From Opitutaceae bacterium (GTDB lineage: Bacteria > Verrucomicrobiota > Verrucomicrobiia > Opitutales > Opitutaceae): 64,000 bases of DNA. Position 1 is the stretch's first letter, and each line of letters starts with the position of its first letter. Position numbers and translations under genes: made by a program. The notes under the pieces are model-generated. The model did no database searches, was not told the DNA's origin, and saw only the letters and a program-made list of their open reading frames with translations. The stretch is from positions 372,001-436,000 of the forward strand of contig JAIXWY010000003.1 in NCBI GenBank assembly GCA_027490995.1, in the 5' to 3' direction. Positions 26,821-35,204 of the stretch are shown one piece after another.

Positions 26821-28311
26821 TTAAGCGGAGGCGGCGAGGTCGCCGCCTTTGCGGGCGTGCACGGCCCACTCGTACACCTGGGCGTAAGCGGCGGCGGAGC
26901 GAGCCCAGCCGAAGTCTCCGCGGAGTCCGCGGTCTCGCAGCGCCGCGAAGTGCGCCGGGCGGTCATAGTACGTCGAGCAGGCTACGCCGATGGCCTCGGC
27001 GAGCGCCTCCGCCGTCGCTTCCTCGAAGCGAAAGCCCTGCCCGCTTCCCGTGGCCTCGTCGTATGGGATCACGGTGTCGATCAGCCCGCCGGTGGCGCGC
27101 ACGACCGGAGGGGTGCCGTAACGCAGCGCGTAAAGCTGGGTCAATCCACACGGCTCGCTGCGGCTCGGCATGATGAAACTGTCGCTGCCCGCCTGGATCA
27201 GCCGCGCGAGCGCGGCGTCGAATCCGATCTGCACGCCCACGCGTCCCGGAGCCTGAGCCGCGAGGCGGCGGAACGCGTCTTCAAGGGCCGGGTCGCCGGA
27301 GCCGAGCAGCGCGATCTGTAGGTCACGCGTCGCTAACACCGACGGCAGCGCCGCCGCGAGGAGATCGAGGCCTTTCTGGTGCACGAGGCGCGCGACCACG
27401 CCGAAGACCGGAACGCCGGGAGCATCCGTCAATGCGAGGCGTTTCTGGAGCGCGGCCTTGCAGGCGGCCTTTCCGGAAACGTCATCCGCACCATAGCGGG
27501 CGGGCAGGGTAGGGTCAGTCGCGGGGTTCCACGAGTCGAGGTCGATGCCGTTGATGATACCAATCAGATCGGCTCCGCGAAAGCGCAGCACATCATCGAG
27601 GCCGCAACCACTCTCCGGCCGACGGATCTCTTGCGCGTAGGTCGGGCTGACCGTGGTGATTTTCGTCGCGTGGTACAGGCCACCCTTCATGGGATTTGCC
27701 GCCCCCAGAGCCTCGAGGCTGCGCGGATGGAATTCTGACTCCGGGATGCGAGCGTAGGCCACCGCGTCACGTCCCGCATAGCCCTGATGCTCGAGGTTGT
27801 GCACCGTGAAGACGGAGGCGGCGTCGCCGAGCGGCGAATCCCGCAGGACGGTGTTGAGCAACACCGGAATCCAGCCCGTCGTCCAGTCATGGGCGTGGAC
27901 CACGTCCGGGATCCACCCCAGTTGCAGGCACAGCGTCAGCGCGCCGCGCGAGAGCGCGATGAAACGCTGGTCGTTATCGGGGTACGAGCGGTTACCTTCG
28001 CCGTAGACGCCGGGCCGGCCGTAGAGGGCGTCGTTCTCGAGAAAGTAACACGGAACCGCGGTCCCAGGGAGGCTGGTTTCCCACGTGCGGGCCCAAAGTG
28101 CCGCTACGCCGACGTCGATGCCAAGCGGATCCGGGCGCGGTCGCCAGAAGCCGATCCGGCGGACGGAGCGGTAGAGCGGGCAGACGATTCGGACATCGTG
28201 GCCGAGCTCGGCGAGTGCCTTGGGCAGGGCCCCGACCATGTCGGCGAGTCCGCCGACCTTGACGAAGGGGTCAACCTCGGGAGCGACGAAGAGGATCTTG
28301 CGGGAAGGCAC
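26821..28311 (-). CDS. glgA: Glycogen synthase (ADP-glucose), GT5
   Basis: This 496-residue GT5 protein has the N-terminal KVGGLADMVGALPKAL motif (Lys18 binds ADP-glucose), HAHDWTTGWIP, TVHNLEHQGYAG and GIINGIDLDSWNPATD. The C-terminal GT-B motif SRSEPCGLTQLYALRYGTPP is intact. It extends alpha-1,4-glucan chains using ADP-glucose in the cytoplasm. The GTG start lies inside the right arm of a nine-base inverted repeat (28311-28345), which could restrict translation. No other glg genes are nearby. hpf lies 72 nt upstream on the same strand. Confidence 0.95.
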   Translation of the reverse strand: MPSRKILFVAPEVDPFVKVGGLADMVGALPKALAELGHDVRIVCPLYRSVRRIGFWRPRPDPLGIDVGVAALWARTWETSLPGTAVPCYFLENDALYGRPGVYGEGNRSYPDNDQRFIALSRGALTLCLQLGWIPDVVHAHDWTTGWIPVLLNTVLRDSPLGDAASVFTVHNLEHQGYAGRDAVAYARIPESEFHPRSLEALGAANPMKGGLYHATKITTVSPTYAQEIRRPESGCGLDDVLRFRGADLIGIINGIDLDSWNPATDPTLPARYGADDVSGKAACKAALQKRLALTDAPGVPVFGVVARLVHQKGLDLLAAALPSVLATRDLQIALLGSGDPALEDAFRRLAAQAPGRVGVQIGFDAALARLIQAGSDSFIMPSRSEPCGLTQLYALRYGTPPVVRATGGLIDTVIPYDEATGSGQGFRFEEATAEALAEAIGVACSTYYDRPAHFAALRDRGLRGDFGWARSAAAYAQVYEWAVHARKGGDLAASA

Positions 28312-28345
28312 AGGCCGCCACGCTAGAAAGAAACGCGGCGGCCTG
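28311..28345 (-). promoter_or_regulatory. Inverted repeat overlapping the glgA start
   Basis: Nine-base perfect arms (CAGGCCGCC / GGCGGCCTG, plus-strand order) are separated by 17 nt. On the minus strand the distal arm includes the first base of the GTG start of glgA, so a hairpin in the mRNA would cover the initiation region. It could also end or attenuate hpf transcription. No T-run follows. Confidence 0.4.
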
Positions 28346-28383
28346 CCGAGGGAATTTTCCGCGCCTCACGCGCGCACGTGCGC

Positions 28384-28770
28384 TCAGGCCTCGCTCGCCC
28401 CGACGTCGCGTTCGTCGCGCGACGAATGGCGCTTGCTCGAATGGAACGTGTCGGCCCGACGGCGGAGCATTTCGCCGAGTTTGTCGACCAGCAGGTCGAT
28501 GGACTTGTAGGCATCCTCCGAAGCCTCCGAGGCGATCAGGTCCGGGCCGCTGATCTCGATGTGACCCTTGGCGATAAAGTTGTGGCCGATCGCCTTCGTC
28601 TTGTCGTGCTCGATGTCCACGCGGATGCGCACGATTTGCGGCTCGTGCCGGAAGAGGCGCTCTACCTTGTGCTGGACGCTGGTGCGCAGCGCATCGGTCA
28701 GGGTGACGTGGATGCCGCGCAGGACCAACTTGTCGTTGAAGCGGGCCGGATCAATGGAGGGGTTACTCAT
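28384..28770 (-). CDS. hpf: Ribosome hibernation promoting factor, short form
   Basis: From ATG 28770 this is a 128-residue protein with the HPF/YfiA fold: LVLRGIHVTLTDALRTSVQH, KVERLFRHEPQIVRIRVDIE, and EASEDAYKSIDLLVDKLGEM. It lacks the long C-terminal dimerisation domain, so it is of the short type that binds the 30S decoding centre and silences ribosomes in slow growth. The Ser/Arg-rich end (SSKRHSSRDERD) extends beyond the E. coli HPF length. The frame continues 18 codons upstream, but ATG 28770 matches the family N-terminus better. Confidence 0.88.
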   Translation of the reverse strand: MSNPSIDPARFNDKLVLRGIHVTLTDALRTSVQHKVERLFRHEPQIVRIRVDIEHDKTKAIGHNFIAKGHIEISGPDLIASEASEDAYKSIDLLVDKLGEMLRRRADTFHSSKRHSSRDERDVGASEA

Positions 28771-28983
28771 CGTGTTTTCACTGTATCCACCAAGATCGCA
28801 AACGCGAGTTACAAGCGCGGGCATTAATTTGAAGGAACGCGCCCGAGAGGATGGCGCGTCTTGCGCAATTCATGCGGAGCGAGAGGTACGATCCCTGCTT
28901 CCACCGGCACGGGGTGGGTCAGGATTCAGGTCGACGCCGCGGGCCGGGACGCCGTAAGAGTTCGGGTCGTTGTCCTTCGCTCC

Positions 28984-29757
28984 ATGCCCAAACCATCCGT
29001 CCTCTTTGATCTCTCCGGCCGTGTCGCACTGGTGACCGGTTCCTCGCAGGGCCTCGGTTATGCACTGGCGCGAGGGTTGGCCGAGGCGGGTGCGTGCGTC
29101 GTGCTGAACGGTCGCGACGCCGCCAAGCTTGAGCAGGCGGCCGGGACGCTGCGGACCGAAGGGTGCTCGGTGGCGACGGCGGTTTTTGACGTGACCGACT
29201 CCGCGGCTTTGGCAGCAGCGGTGGCGCGGATCGAGCGTGATCAGGGCCCGATCGACATCCTCGTGAACAACGCCGGCATTCATCGTCGCGCTCCACTCGC
29301 GGACATGTCCGAGGCGGACTGGCGTGCGGTGATCGATCTCAACCTCACCGGACCTTTCTTGGTCGCGCGGGCGATCGCGCCATCGATGCTCCAGCGCGGC
29401 CGCGGCAAGATCATCAACATCTGCTCCCTCATGTCGGAGCTCGCCCGGCCCACGATCGCCAACTACGCTGCCGCGAAGGGCGGCCTCAAGATGCTGACCC
29501 GCTCGATGGCGGTGGAATGGGCCAAGCGCGGCATCCAGGCGAACGCCATCGCCCCGGGCTACCTGCTCACCGAGATGACCTCCGCCCTTGCGGCCAATCC
29601 GGAGTTTAACCAGTGGATCTGCAACCGCACTCCGGCCGGCCGTTGGGGTCGGCCTGAGGAGTTGGTCGGCGCTGCGGTGTTCCTCGCTTCGTCGGCCAGC
29701 GATTACGTCAACGGCCAGATGTTGGCCGTCGACGGTGGATTGATGGCGGCAATCTAG
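28984..29757 (+). CDS. SDR oxidoreductase, gluconate 5-dehydrogenase-like
   Basis: This 257-residue classical SDR has TGSSQGLGYALARGL as nucleotide-binding motif, NNAGIHRRAPL, catalytic Ser in ICSLMSEL and the YAAAKGGLKM active-site Tyr/Lys. The C-terminus GQMLAVDGGLMAAI is typical. NAGIHRRAP and the region after it match gluconate 5-dehydrogenase (IdnO) type enzymes, which reduce 5-ketogluconate to gluconate. The 213-bp divergent spacer to hpf would hold both promoters. Assignment to the exact substrate is by resemblance only. Confidence 0.85.
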   Translation: MPKPSVLFDLSGRVALVTGSSQGLGYALARGLAEAGACVVLNGRDAAKLEQAAGTLRTEGCSVATAVFDVTDSAALAAAVARIERDQGPIDILVNNAGIHRRAPLADMSEADWRAVIDLNLTGPFLVARAIAPSMLQRGRGKIINICSLMSELARPTIANYAAAKGGLKMLTRSMAVEWAKRGIQANAIAPGYLLTEMTSALAANPEFNQWICNRTPAGRWGRPEELVGAAVFLASSASDYVNGQMLAVDGGLMAAI

Positions 29758-29840
29758 CCTGATGGCGGTAGTCTCGCCGATCGGCGGTCTCGCGATTGGT
29801 CCGATACGTTGGTCCGAGCGCGCAGCGAAGTGGGCGACGC

Positions 29841-32324
29841 CTACTTGCGCTTGTTCAGCGCGGCGCTGAACCAGTCGCCGTTCAGCGACGCCGGCGGCCG
29901 TGCCGGAGCGGGCGTCCCCACGCCGCCGCCACCCGCGCCGCCGCGCGACCCACCGCCGGGGCTGCCGCCCGGACGTGGGCCACTCGGAGTAGCGCCCGGG
30001 CCGGAGCGCGGACCGATCTGCGGATTGCTGCGCAGCGACAGGGCGATGCGGTTGCGCGGTAGATCCACCTCGAGGACCGTGACATTGACCTTCTGCTGCG
30101 GCTTCACCACCGCGGCCGGATCCTTCACGAACGTGTCGGCGAGTTGGCTCACGTGCACCAATCCATCCTGGTGAACCCCGATGTCGACGAACGCTCCGAA
30201 GGCCGTGACGTTGGTTACGATCCCCGGCAGGCGCATTCCCGGACGCAGGTCCTCGGGCTTATGCACCCCCGCGTCGAACGCGAATGCCTCGAATTTCTGG
30301 CGCGGATCGCGGCCGGGCTTTGCCAACTCGGCCATGATGTCGTTGAGCGTGGGCAGACCCACCTCCGGAGTGACGTAGGCCTCAAGCTTCACCTTCGCGC
30401 GCAGCTTCGGGTCGCGAATCAGGTCGGCGACGGAACAGCCGAGGTCGGCCGCCATGCGTTCGACGACGGCGTAGCGCTCGGGGTGCACCGCGCTCGCATC
30501 GAGCGGATTGGCGGCGTCGCGGATCCGCAGGAACCCGGCGGCCTGCTCGAACGCCTTGGGTCCCAGCCGCGGCACACTCAACAGATCGGCACGCGCCTTG
30601 AACGGTCCCAGCTCGTTGCGCCGCGTCACGATCGCCGCGGCGACCGACGCGTTCAAACCCGAGACGTAGCTGAGCAACTGTTTCGACGCCGTGTTGAGCT
30701 CGACGCCGACGCCGTTGACGGAGCTGACCACGGTGTCGTCGAGCGAGCGGCGGAGCGCGTTCTGCTCGACGTCGTGCTGGTACTGACCCACGCCGATGGA
30801 CTTCGGATCGAGTTTCACCAACTCCGCGAGGGGATCCATCAGCCGGCGGCCGATCGAGACCGCGCCGCGGACTGTGAGATCGAGATCCGGGAATTCTTCG
30901 CGGGCCACCTCGCTGGCGGAGTAAATGGACGCGCCGGACTCGTTGACCATGACGATGGCGATCGATGCCGGCAGTCCGAGACCGCGGACGAACGCTTCGG
31001 TCTCGCGGCCACCGGTGCCGTTGCCAATGGCGATGGCCTCGACCTTAAAGAACTCGACGAAACCCTTGATCTTCTCCGACGCCTCGACGGCGTGGCGGTC
31101 CGGGTAGACGACGTCGTTGTGGAGGAGCTTTCCCTGGCGGTCGAGCAGCGCGACCTTGCAACCGGTGCGGAAGCCGGGGTCGACGGCCATGACGGCCTTC
31201 TGGCCGAGTGGGGCGGCGAGGAGCAGTTCGCGGAGGTTGTCGGCGAAGACGCGGATCGCGGCCTCATCGGCGCGCTTCTTCGAGTCGAGCCGCATCTCCG
31301 TTTCCATGGCCGGCCCGAGCAGCCGCTTGGTGGCGTCGGCGACGGCGAGGCGGACCTGTTGGGAGCAGGCCGGAAGTGCGCTCGCGGCCGCGGTGGCGGG
31401 GCGCGGGGCGGCGGCAGCGGGTGCGGCGGGCACGCCGAGGCGGACGAAGAGCGGCTCGATCTCTGCAAGGGCCGCGGTGTCGTCGGGCAGCGTGATCCGC
31501 ATCATCAGGAACAGTTCCTTTTCGCCGCGGCGCATGGCCAGCACGCGGTGGCTTGGAGCCTTGGCCAGCGGCTCGGACCATTCGAAGTAGTCCTTGTACT
31601 TGGCGGCCTCGGGGGAGGACTCCTTGCCGAGCAGGACCTTCGACGACAGTACCGCGTCGCGTTGGAACAAGGCGCGCAGCTTGGCGCGGGCGCGCGGATC
31701 GTCGCTGATGCGTTCGGCGAGGATGTCGCGGGCGCCGGCGAGTGCCTCCTCGGCGCTGGCGATCTTGGCGGCGGTGTTCTTGCCGTCGTCGGGCGTGTAC
31801 TCGCGGCCGACGTAGGCGGCCGCGGCGGCGGGCAGATCGGTGCCAGGTTCCTGGGCCAAGATGAGATCGGCGAGCGGCTCCAGCCCCTTCTCCTTGGCGA
31901 TCGTGGCGCGGGTCCGCTTCTTCGGGCGGAACGGCAGGTAGATGTCCTCGAGCGCGGTCAGCGTCGTGGCGGCGCGGATGGCCTTCTCCAGATCGGACGT
32001 GAGTAGGTTGCGCTCCTTGAGCGAGGCGAGGATGGTGGCGCGGCGATCATCGATCTGGGCCATCTGCTCGAGCCGGTCGCGGATCGCGGTGATCTGCACC
32101 TCGTCGAGTTCGCCGGTGGCCTCCTTGCGGTAGCGCGCGATGAACGGCACGGTCGCGCCCTCGGCAAAGAGGGCCGCGGTGGCGGCGACCTGGAACACCT
32201 TGATCCCCAGTTCCTCGGACACCCGGAGAACATGCTCGGGGTTGGGGGCGCGGCTGGCGGGGGCGGCGGGCGCGGTGACGGACTCGGGGGATGACGGGGA
32301 GGCGGACGAAGACAATTCCGACAT
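29841..32324 (-). CDS. tex: Tex-family RNA-binding transcription accessory protein
   Basis: From ATG 32324 the protein is 827 residues. Domain order is Tex N-terminal helical region (VPFIARYRKEATGELDEVQI), YqgF-like RNase H fold (VMAVDPGFRTGCKVALLDRQ), helix-hairpin-helix pair (SYVSGLNASVAAAIVTRRNE) and S1 domain (GMRLPGIVTNVTAFGAFVDI). After the S1 domain there is a roughly 55-residue Gly/Pro/Ser-rich tail ending in SALNKRK, longer than in E. coli YhgF or Pseudomonas Tex and probably disordered. Tex associates with RNA polymerase and nucleic acid and aids stress tolerance. Upstream sequence contains a pair of 37-bp direct repeats. Confidence 0.93.
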   Translation of the reverse strand: MSELSSSASPSSPESVTAPAAPASRAPNPEHVLRVSEELGIKVFQVAATAALFAEGATVPFIARYRKEATGELDEVQITAIRDRLEQMAQIDDRRATILASLKERNLLTSDLEKAIRAATTLTALEDIYLPFRPKKRTRATIAKEKGLEPLADLILAQEPGTDLPAAAAAYVGREYTPDDGKNTAAKIASAEEALAGARDILAERISDDPRARAKLRALFQRDAVLSSKVLLGKESSPEAAKYKDYFEWSEPLAKAPSHRVLAMRRGEKELFLMMRITLPDDTAALAEIEPLFVRLGVPAAPAAAAPRPATAAASALPACSQQVRLAVADATKRLLGPAMETEMRLDSKKRADEAAIRVFADNLRELLLAAPLGQKAVMAVDPGFRTGCKVALLDRQGKLLHNDVVYPDRHAVEASEKIKGFVEFFKVEAIAIGNGTGGRETEAFVRGLGLPASIAIVMVNESGASIYSASEVAREEFPDLDLTVRGAVSIGRRLMDPLAELVKLDPKSIGVGQYQHDVEQNALRRSLDDTVVSSVNGVGVELNTASKQLLSYVSGLNASVAAAIVTRRNELGPFKARADLLSVPRLGPKAFEQAAGFLRIRDAANPLDASAVHPERYAVVERMAADLGCSVADLIRDPKLRAKVKLEAYVTPEVGLPTLNDIMAELAKPGRDPRQKFEAFAFDAGVHKPEDLRPGMRLPGIVTNVTAFGAFVDIGVHQDGLVHVSQLADTFVKDPAAVVKPQQKVNVTVLEVDLPRNRIALSLRSNPQIGPRSGPGATPSGPRPGGSPGGGSRGGAGGGGVGTPAPARPPASLNGDWFSAALNKRK

Positions 32325-32346
32325 GCGAAAGCGGGTGAGTCCAACG

Positions 32347-32454
32347 CCCCGCGGCGGTTCGGCAAGGGCAAACGGCGGGTGGATGCCTTGCACGGGATTA
32401 ACGTCGCGCAAAAGAGACCCCGGGGCGGTTCGGCAACGGCAAACGGCGGGTGGA
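32347..32454. repeat. Pair of 37-bp direct repeats, 71-bp period, upstream of tex
   Basis: Copies at 32347-32383 and 32418-32454 match at 35 of 37 positions and share the core GGCGGTTCGGCAA and GGCAAACGGCGGGTGGA. They fill half of the 212-bp divergent spacer between tex and the Tat-exported isomerase-like gene. Possibilities are a regulatory site pair or a dispersed intergenic element. No other copy was noticed in the window. Confidence 0.75.
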
Positions 32455-32536
32455 CGTGCGGCCTGTTCTGTCTGGCGTGCGGGGCGGAGACCACTGCGGC
32501 ATTGCCGACCGAATGCGGATGCGTTTGGGTGGCGCC

Positions 32537-33523
32537 ATGGAATTCCGATCTTCGTTTTCGGCGGAGGATACGCGGCGGACCTTTCTCCGGCGCTCGGCGG
32601 GTCTGGCGGCGGTGGCAGCGACCGGAGGACTCCTCCGCGCGGCGACGGGGACGGCGGTGGCAGCGGAGGCGAAGGCGCCCTCAGCGGGCCCCGGCGGCGC
32701 GTCGCTTGCGGCCTTTCCGATCGCCGGTTTCGAGAAACACTTCTTCGAGAAGTACACGCCCGAGCAGACGGCTCAGACGTGGGATGAGATCGGTCTCGAC
32801 CTTGAACTCACGTTGCGGCCGGAAGGGCACATCAAGCCCGAGCGGGCGGCGGATGAACTGCCGGTCCTGGCGGCGGCGATGGCCGCGCGGAAACGTCGCA
32901 TCCTCGTCCTCGCGTCGTCGTTCACGCGGGCGGACGACCCGCACATCGAGCGGGCCTTGCGGACGGCGCGGCAGCTCGGCATCACGCTCTACCGGCACCG
33001 GGGTTTCCGGTACAAGGCAGGCGTGTCGCCCAAGGTGCAGCTGGCGGATTTCCGGGCGCAACTGCGCGACATCGCAGCGTTGAACCGCGAACTCGGCATG
33101 CAGGCGCTCTACCAGAACCACGCCGGCGCTGATCACGTCGGCGGGGCGCTTTGGGATTTGGACCTGATGCTGGACGACATTGCGCCGGCGCAGGTGGCGG
33201 TGGCGCTGGATCTGCGGCACCTCCGCGTGGAACTCGGCCGCGCCTGGCCGACGGCGATCCGGATGATCGCGCCGCGCATGGGATCACTGTACGTGAAGAG
33301 TTTCCGCTGGGAGCGTGACCGCACCATCGAGACGCCCCTGGCCGAAGGCATCGTTGGCCCGGACATGGTGAAGCTCGCTCTCGCCGGCCGGGACAGCCTC
33401 CCGGTCTGCATCCACGTGGAATATCCGAAGCACGAAGCCGTACCCTTCGCCGACCGCGCCCGCGGCGTGGCGTGGTTCCGGCAGGACGCCGAAGTCACTC
33501 GCGGTTGGCTGGCGGCGCGGTGA
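32537..33523 (+). CDS. Tat-exported sugar phosphate isomerase/epimerase-like TIM barrel
   Basis: ATG 32537 gives a 328-residue protein with a twin-arginine signal (TRRTFLRRSAGLAAVAATGG). ATG 32519 would extend it by six residues. The mature protein has the AP-endonuclease-2/sugar isomerase TIM-barrel pattern: EIGLDLELTLRPEGHI, DFRAQLRDIAALNRELGMQA, ALYQNHAGADHVGGALWDLD and PVCIHVEYPKHE. Metal-binding Glu, Asp and His positions appear kept, but cannot be confirmed without alignment. Exported members are frequent in Verrucomicrobia and Planctomycetes and are presumed to act on sugars. It is convergent with the vsr gene downstream. Confidence 0.72.
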   Translation: MEFRSSFSAEDTRRTFLRRSAGLAAVAATGGLLRAATGTAVAAEAKAPSAGPGGASLAAFPIAGFEKHFFEKYTPEQTAQTWDEIGLDLELTLRPEGHIKPERAADELPVLAAAMAARKRRILVLASSFTRADDPHIERALRTARQLGITLYRHRGFRYKAGVSPKVQLADFRAQLRDIAALNRELGMQALYQNHAGADHVGGALWDLDLMLDDIAPAQVAVALDLRHLRVELGRAWPTAIRMIAPRMGSLYVKSFRWERDRTIETPLAEGIVGPDMVKLALAGRDSLPVCIHVEYPKHEAVPFADRARGVAWFRQDAEVTRGWLAAR

Positions 33524-33625
33524 CGGGACAGTGGGGAGCGGAGGAGCCCGATTTCTTCTGAAACCCTCGCAGTTTCGGCGCTCAGTCAGTGCAGACCGGC
33601 GGAAGTCGTACGGCTGCGGAATTCT

Positions 33626-34066
33626 TTACCGCGCCATCCGTTTCCGGGGCTGACGCGTGCTCAACGCGCTCCGCAACCGGCGAGCGAGTCTGTCCAGTTC
33701 GCTCTTGCGCAAGTCGTGCTCCCACACGCGCAAGACCATCCAATTGCGAAGGCGCAGCGTCCGTTCGACGAGTCTGTCGCGTTTCATGTTGGTGTTTATT
33801 TTCTCCTGCCAGAATCGAGCGTTCTGTTTGGGCAAAGTCCCGTGAACGGGACACCCATGCCAGAAGCAGCCATCGACGAAAACTGCGACGCGCTGCGCTC
33901 GAAACACAAAGTCAGGCCTTCCGAAAATCGGTTGATTCCGTCTCCACCCAGACATTCCCAAGGCTCGAAGAAGGCGGGCGAATCGGATCTCGGTGCTTTC
34001 GTTGCCGCGCGATGGGATCGCCGCCATGACGGAAGATCGCTTTTGCTTCGAGAATACGTCCGACAC
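33626..34066 (-). CDS. vsr: Very short patch repair (Vsr) endonuclease
   Basis: The GTG at 34066 is chosen because SDVFSKQKRSSVMAAI is the normal Vsr N-terminus; the open frame continues 62 codons further with no similarity. The 146-residue protein has catalytic Asp52 in GRPDFVF, the VDGCFWHGCPVHG segment with His70 and His75, and WEHDLRKS near the end. Vsr nicks at T:G mismatches made by deamination of 5-methylcytosine and normally accompanies a cytosine-5 methyltransferase. None is present in the window. It lies at the border of the accessory patch, beside a transposase remnant. Confidence 0.92.
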   Translation of the reverse strand: MSDVFSKQKRSSVMAAIPSRGNESTEIRFARLLRALGMSGWRRNQPIFGRPDFVFRAQRVAVFVDGCFWHGCPVHGTLPKQNARFWQEKINTNMKRDRLVERTLRLRNWMVLRVWEHDLRKSELDRLARRLRSALSTRQPRKRMAR

Positions 34067-34187
34067 GGCCTTCAGACGGTGACGGTGTTCACGGACTCGT
34101 AGAGCGCGGCGATGTCCTTGGATTTCACTCTGAACTGGCTTCGTCTCTTCACCGAGGGCGCCCCGCTCGAAGCCCTTTCGACCTTGA

Positions 34188-34781
34188 TACCGGGGTCGTA
34201 GTAGACGACGCCGTCTGCGCCACCTCGCCGACCACGGTGCCTTCTTCGTCATCCCCGACAGACCTGAGGTTCGCTTCTACGTGCGGGCCTCGCGTCCAGT
34301 GGATACCGGTACCGCGCTTCGCGCGGACCAAATCACTCGTCTCAACGGGACCGACGCTCCTGAACACTGGCCAGGCGATCTGCGCCGCGTCACTCTCTAC
34401 GACCTCGAGAACTCCCCTCGCCTTACCTTCTGGAGCAATCTCTGGAGCGCGCCAGCGGCGGTCATCGCGGAGACCTATCGTCAGCGCTGGCAGATCGAGC
34501 TCTTCTTCCGCTGGCTCAAGCACGGACTGCGTATACAGACTTTCTACGGCACGAGCGACAATGCCGTGCGCCTTCAGCTCTGGGCATCCATCTGCGTGTA
34601 CATCGCCCTCGCGACGACCCGCAAGCAACTCGGCATCGCTACAAATCTCATCACCTTCGTGCAAGTCCTCACTCTTCACGAAGTTTCGAAAGTGGCTACC
34701 CCAGAGGTATTTGCGTTTTATGATACAAAAGAGTCAACGCCATCATCTTGCAACCAAATGCCCTTCGATGACTTACGGTGA
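34188..34781 (+). pseudogene. IS4-family transposase remnant (C-terminal part)
   Basis: Readable sequence begins at LRHLADHGAFFVIP (about 34215) and runs to the native-looking end CNQMPFDDLR. It contains the IS4 YREK-type motif Y-x2-R-x3-E-x6-K in YRQRWQIELFFRWLK, followed by FYGTSDNAVRLQLW and ICVYIALATTRKQLG. In this frame a TGA lies at 34185-34187; just upstream a fragment VVVDDA in another frame looks like the strand before the second catalytic Asp, so a frameshift is likely. The N-terminal half is absent and no terminal inverted repeats were found. It is a dead remnant of an insertion, consistent with an accessory patch. Confidence 0.8.
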
Positions 34782-34851
34782 GACAGCATTCGGGTGTGCT
34801 CAGGCACAGATATAATCTAATTCTGCGAAAACGGAACCACCGTTTCGAAGA

Positions 34852-35058
34852 TCACCTATTATCCGTGGGTTTCTTGAGTATCCCGATAGCCAACCAGAAA
34901 CCGATTGGTGCTGCGACAACACCCGAAAGCAATGGCCACCAACCATTCGGTTGGAAGCCGGCTTTCTCGGCTAGAAAGTGCGCAGATGCCCCGACTACAA
35001 AGCTCACTGCGGCGCCGACAATAGCTAGTTTAGCCAGTGGGTTGTATTTCGCAGTCAT
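34852..35058 (-). CDS. Small membrane protein of unknown function
   Basis: From ATG 35058 this is 68 residues (77 from an upstream ATG at 35085). Two hydrophobic helices are predicted: LAKLAIVGAAVSFVVGASAH and WPLLSGVVAAPIGFWLAIGI, with a short loop containing EKAGFQPNGW. Base composition is clearly more AT-rich than the flanking core genes, suggesting acquisition from elsewhere. The family is not recognised. It lies between the IS4 remnant and the rhomboid gene, both of similar composition. Confidence 0.5.
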   Translation of the reverse strand: MTAKYNPLAKLAIVGAAVSFVVGASAHFLAEKAGFQPNGWWPLLSGVVAAPIGFWLAIGILKKPTDNR

Positions 35059-35204
35059 ATAAAAAGAATATCTAATTTCCCGCATAGCAGAAATTTCCGA
35101 GTCATGTAGCCCCGGGGGCTATGGCCTTCCGGGGCGAAAACATCTATGATCGCAAACCGTCCATGCATAGGACCATGGACCCAAGCCCGCGAAGGCCAGT
35201 GAGT

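Noticed and set aside
30144..32006. 620-residue plus-strand open frame opposite tex
   Set aside because: tex has all its domains on the minus strand; the opposite frame shows only charged low-complexity sequence.
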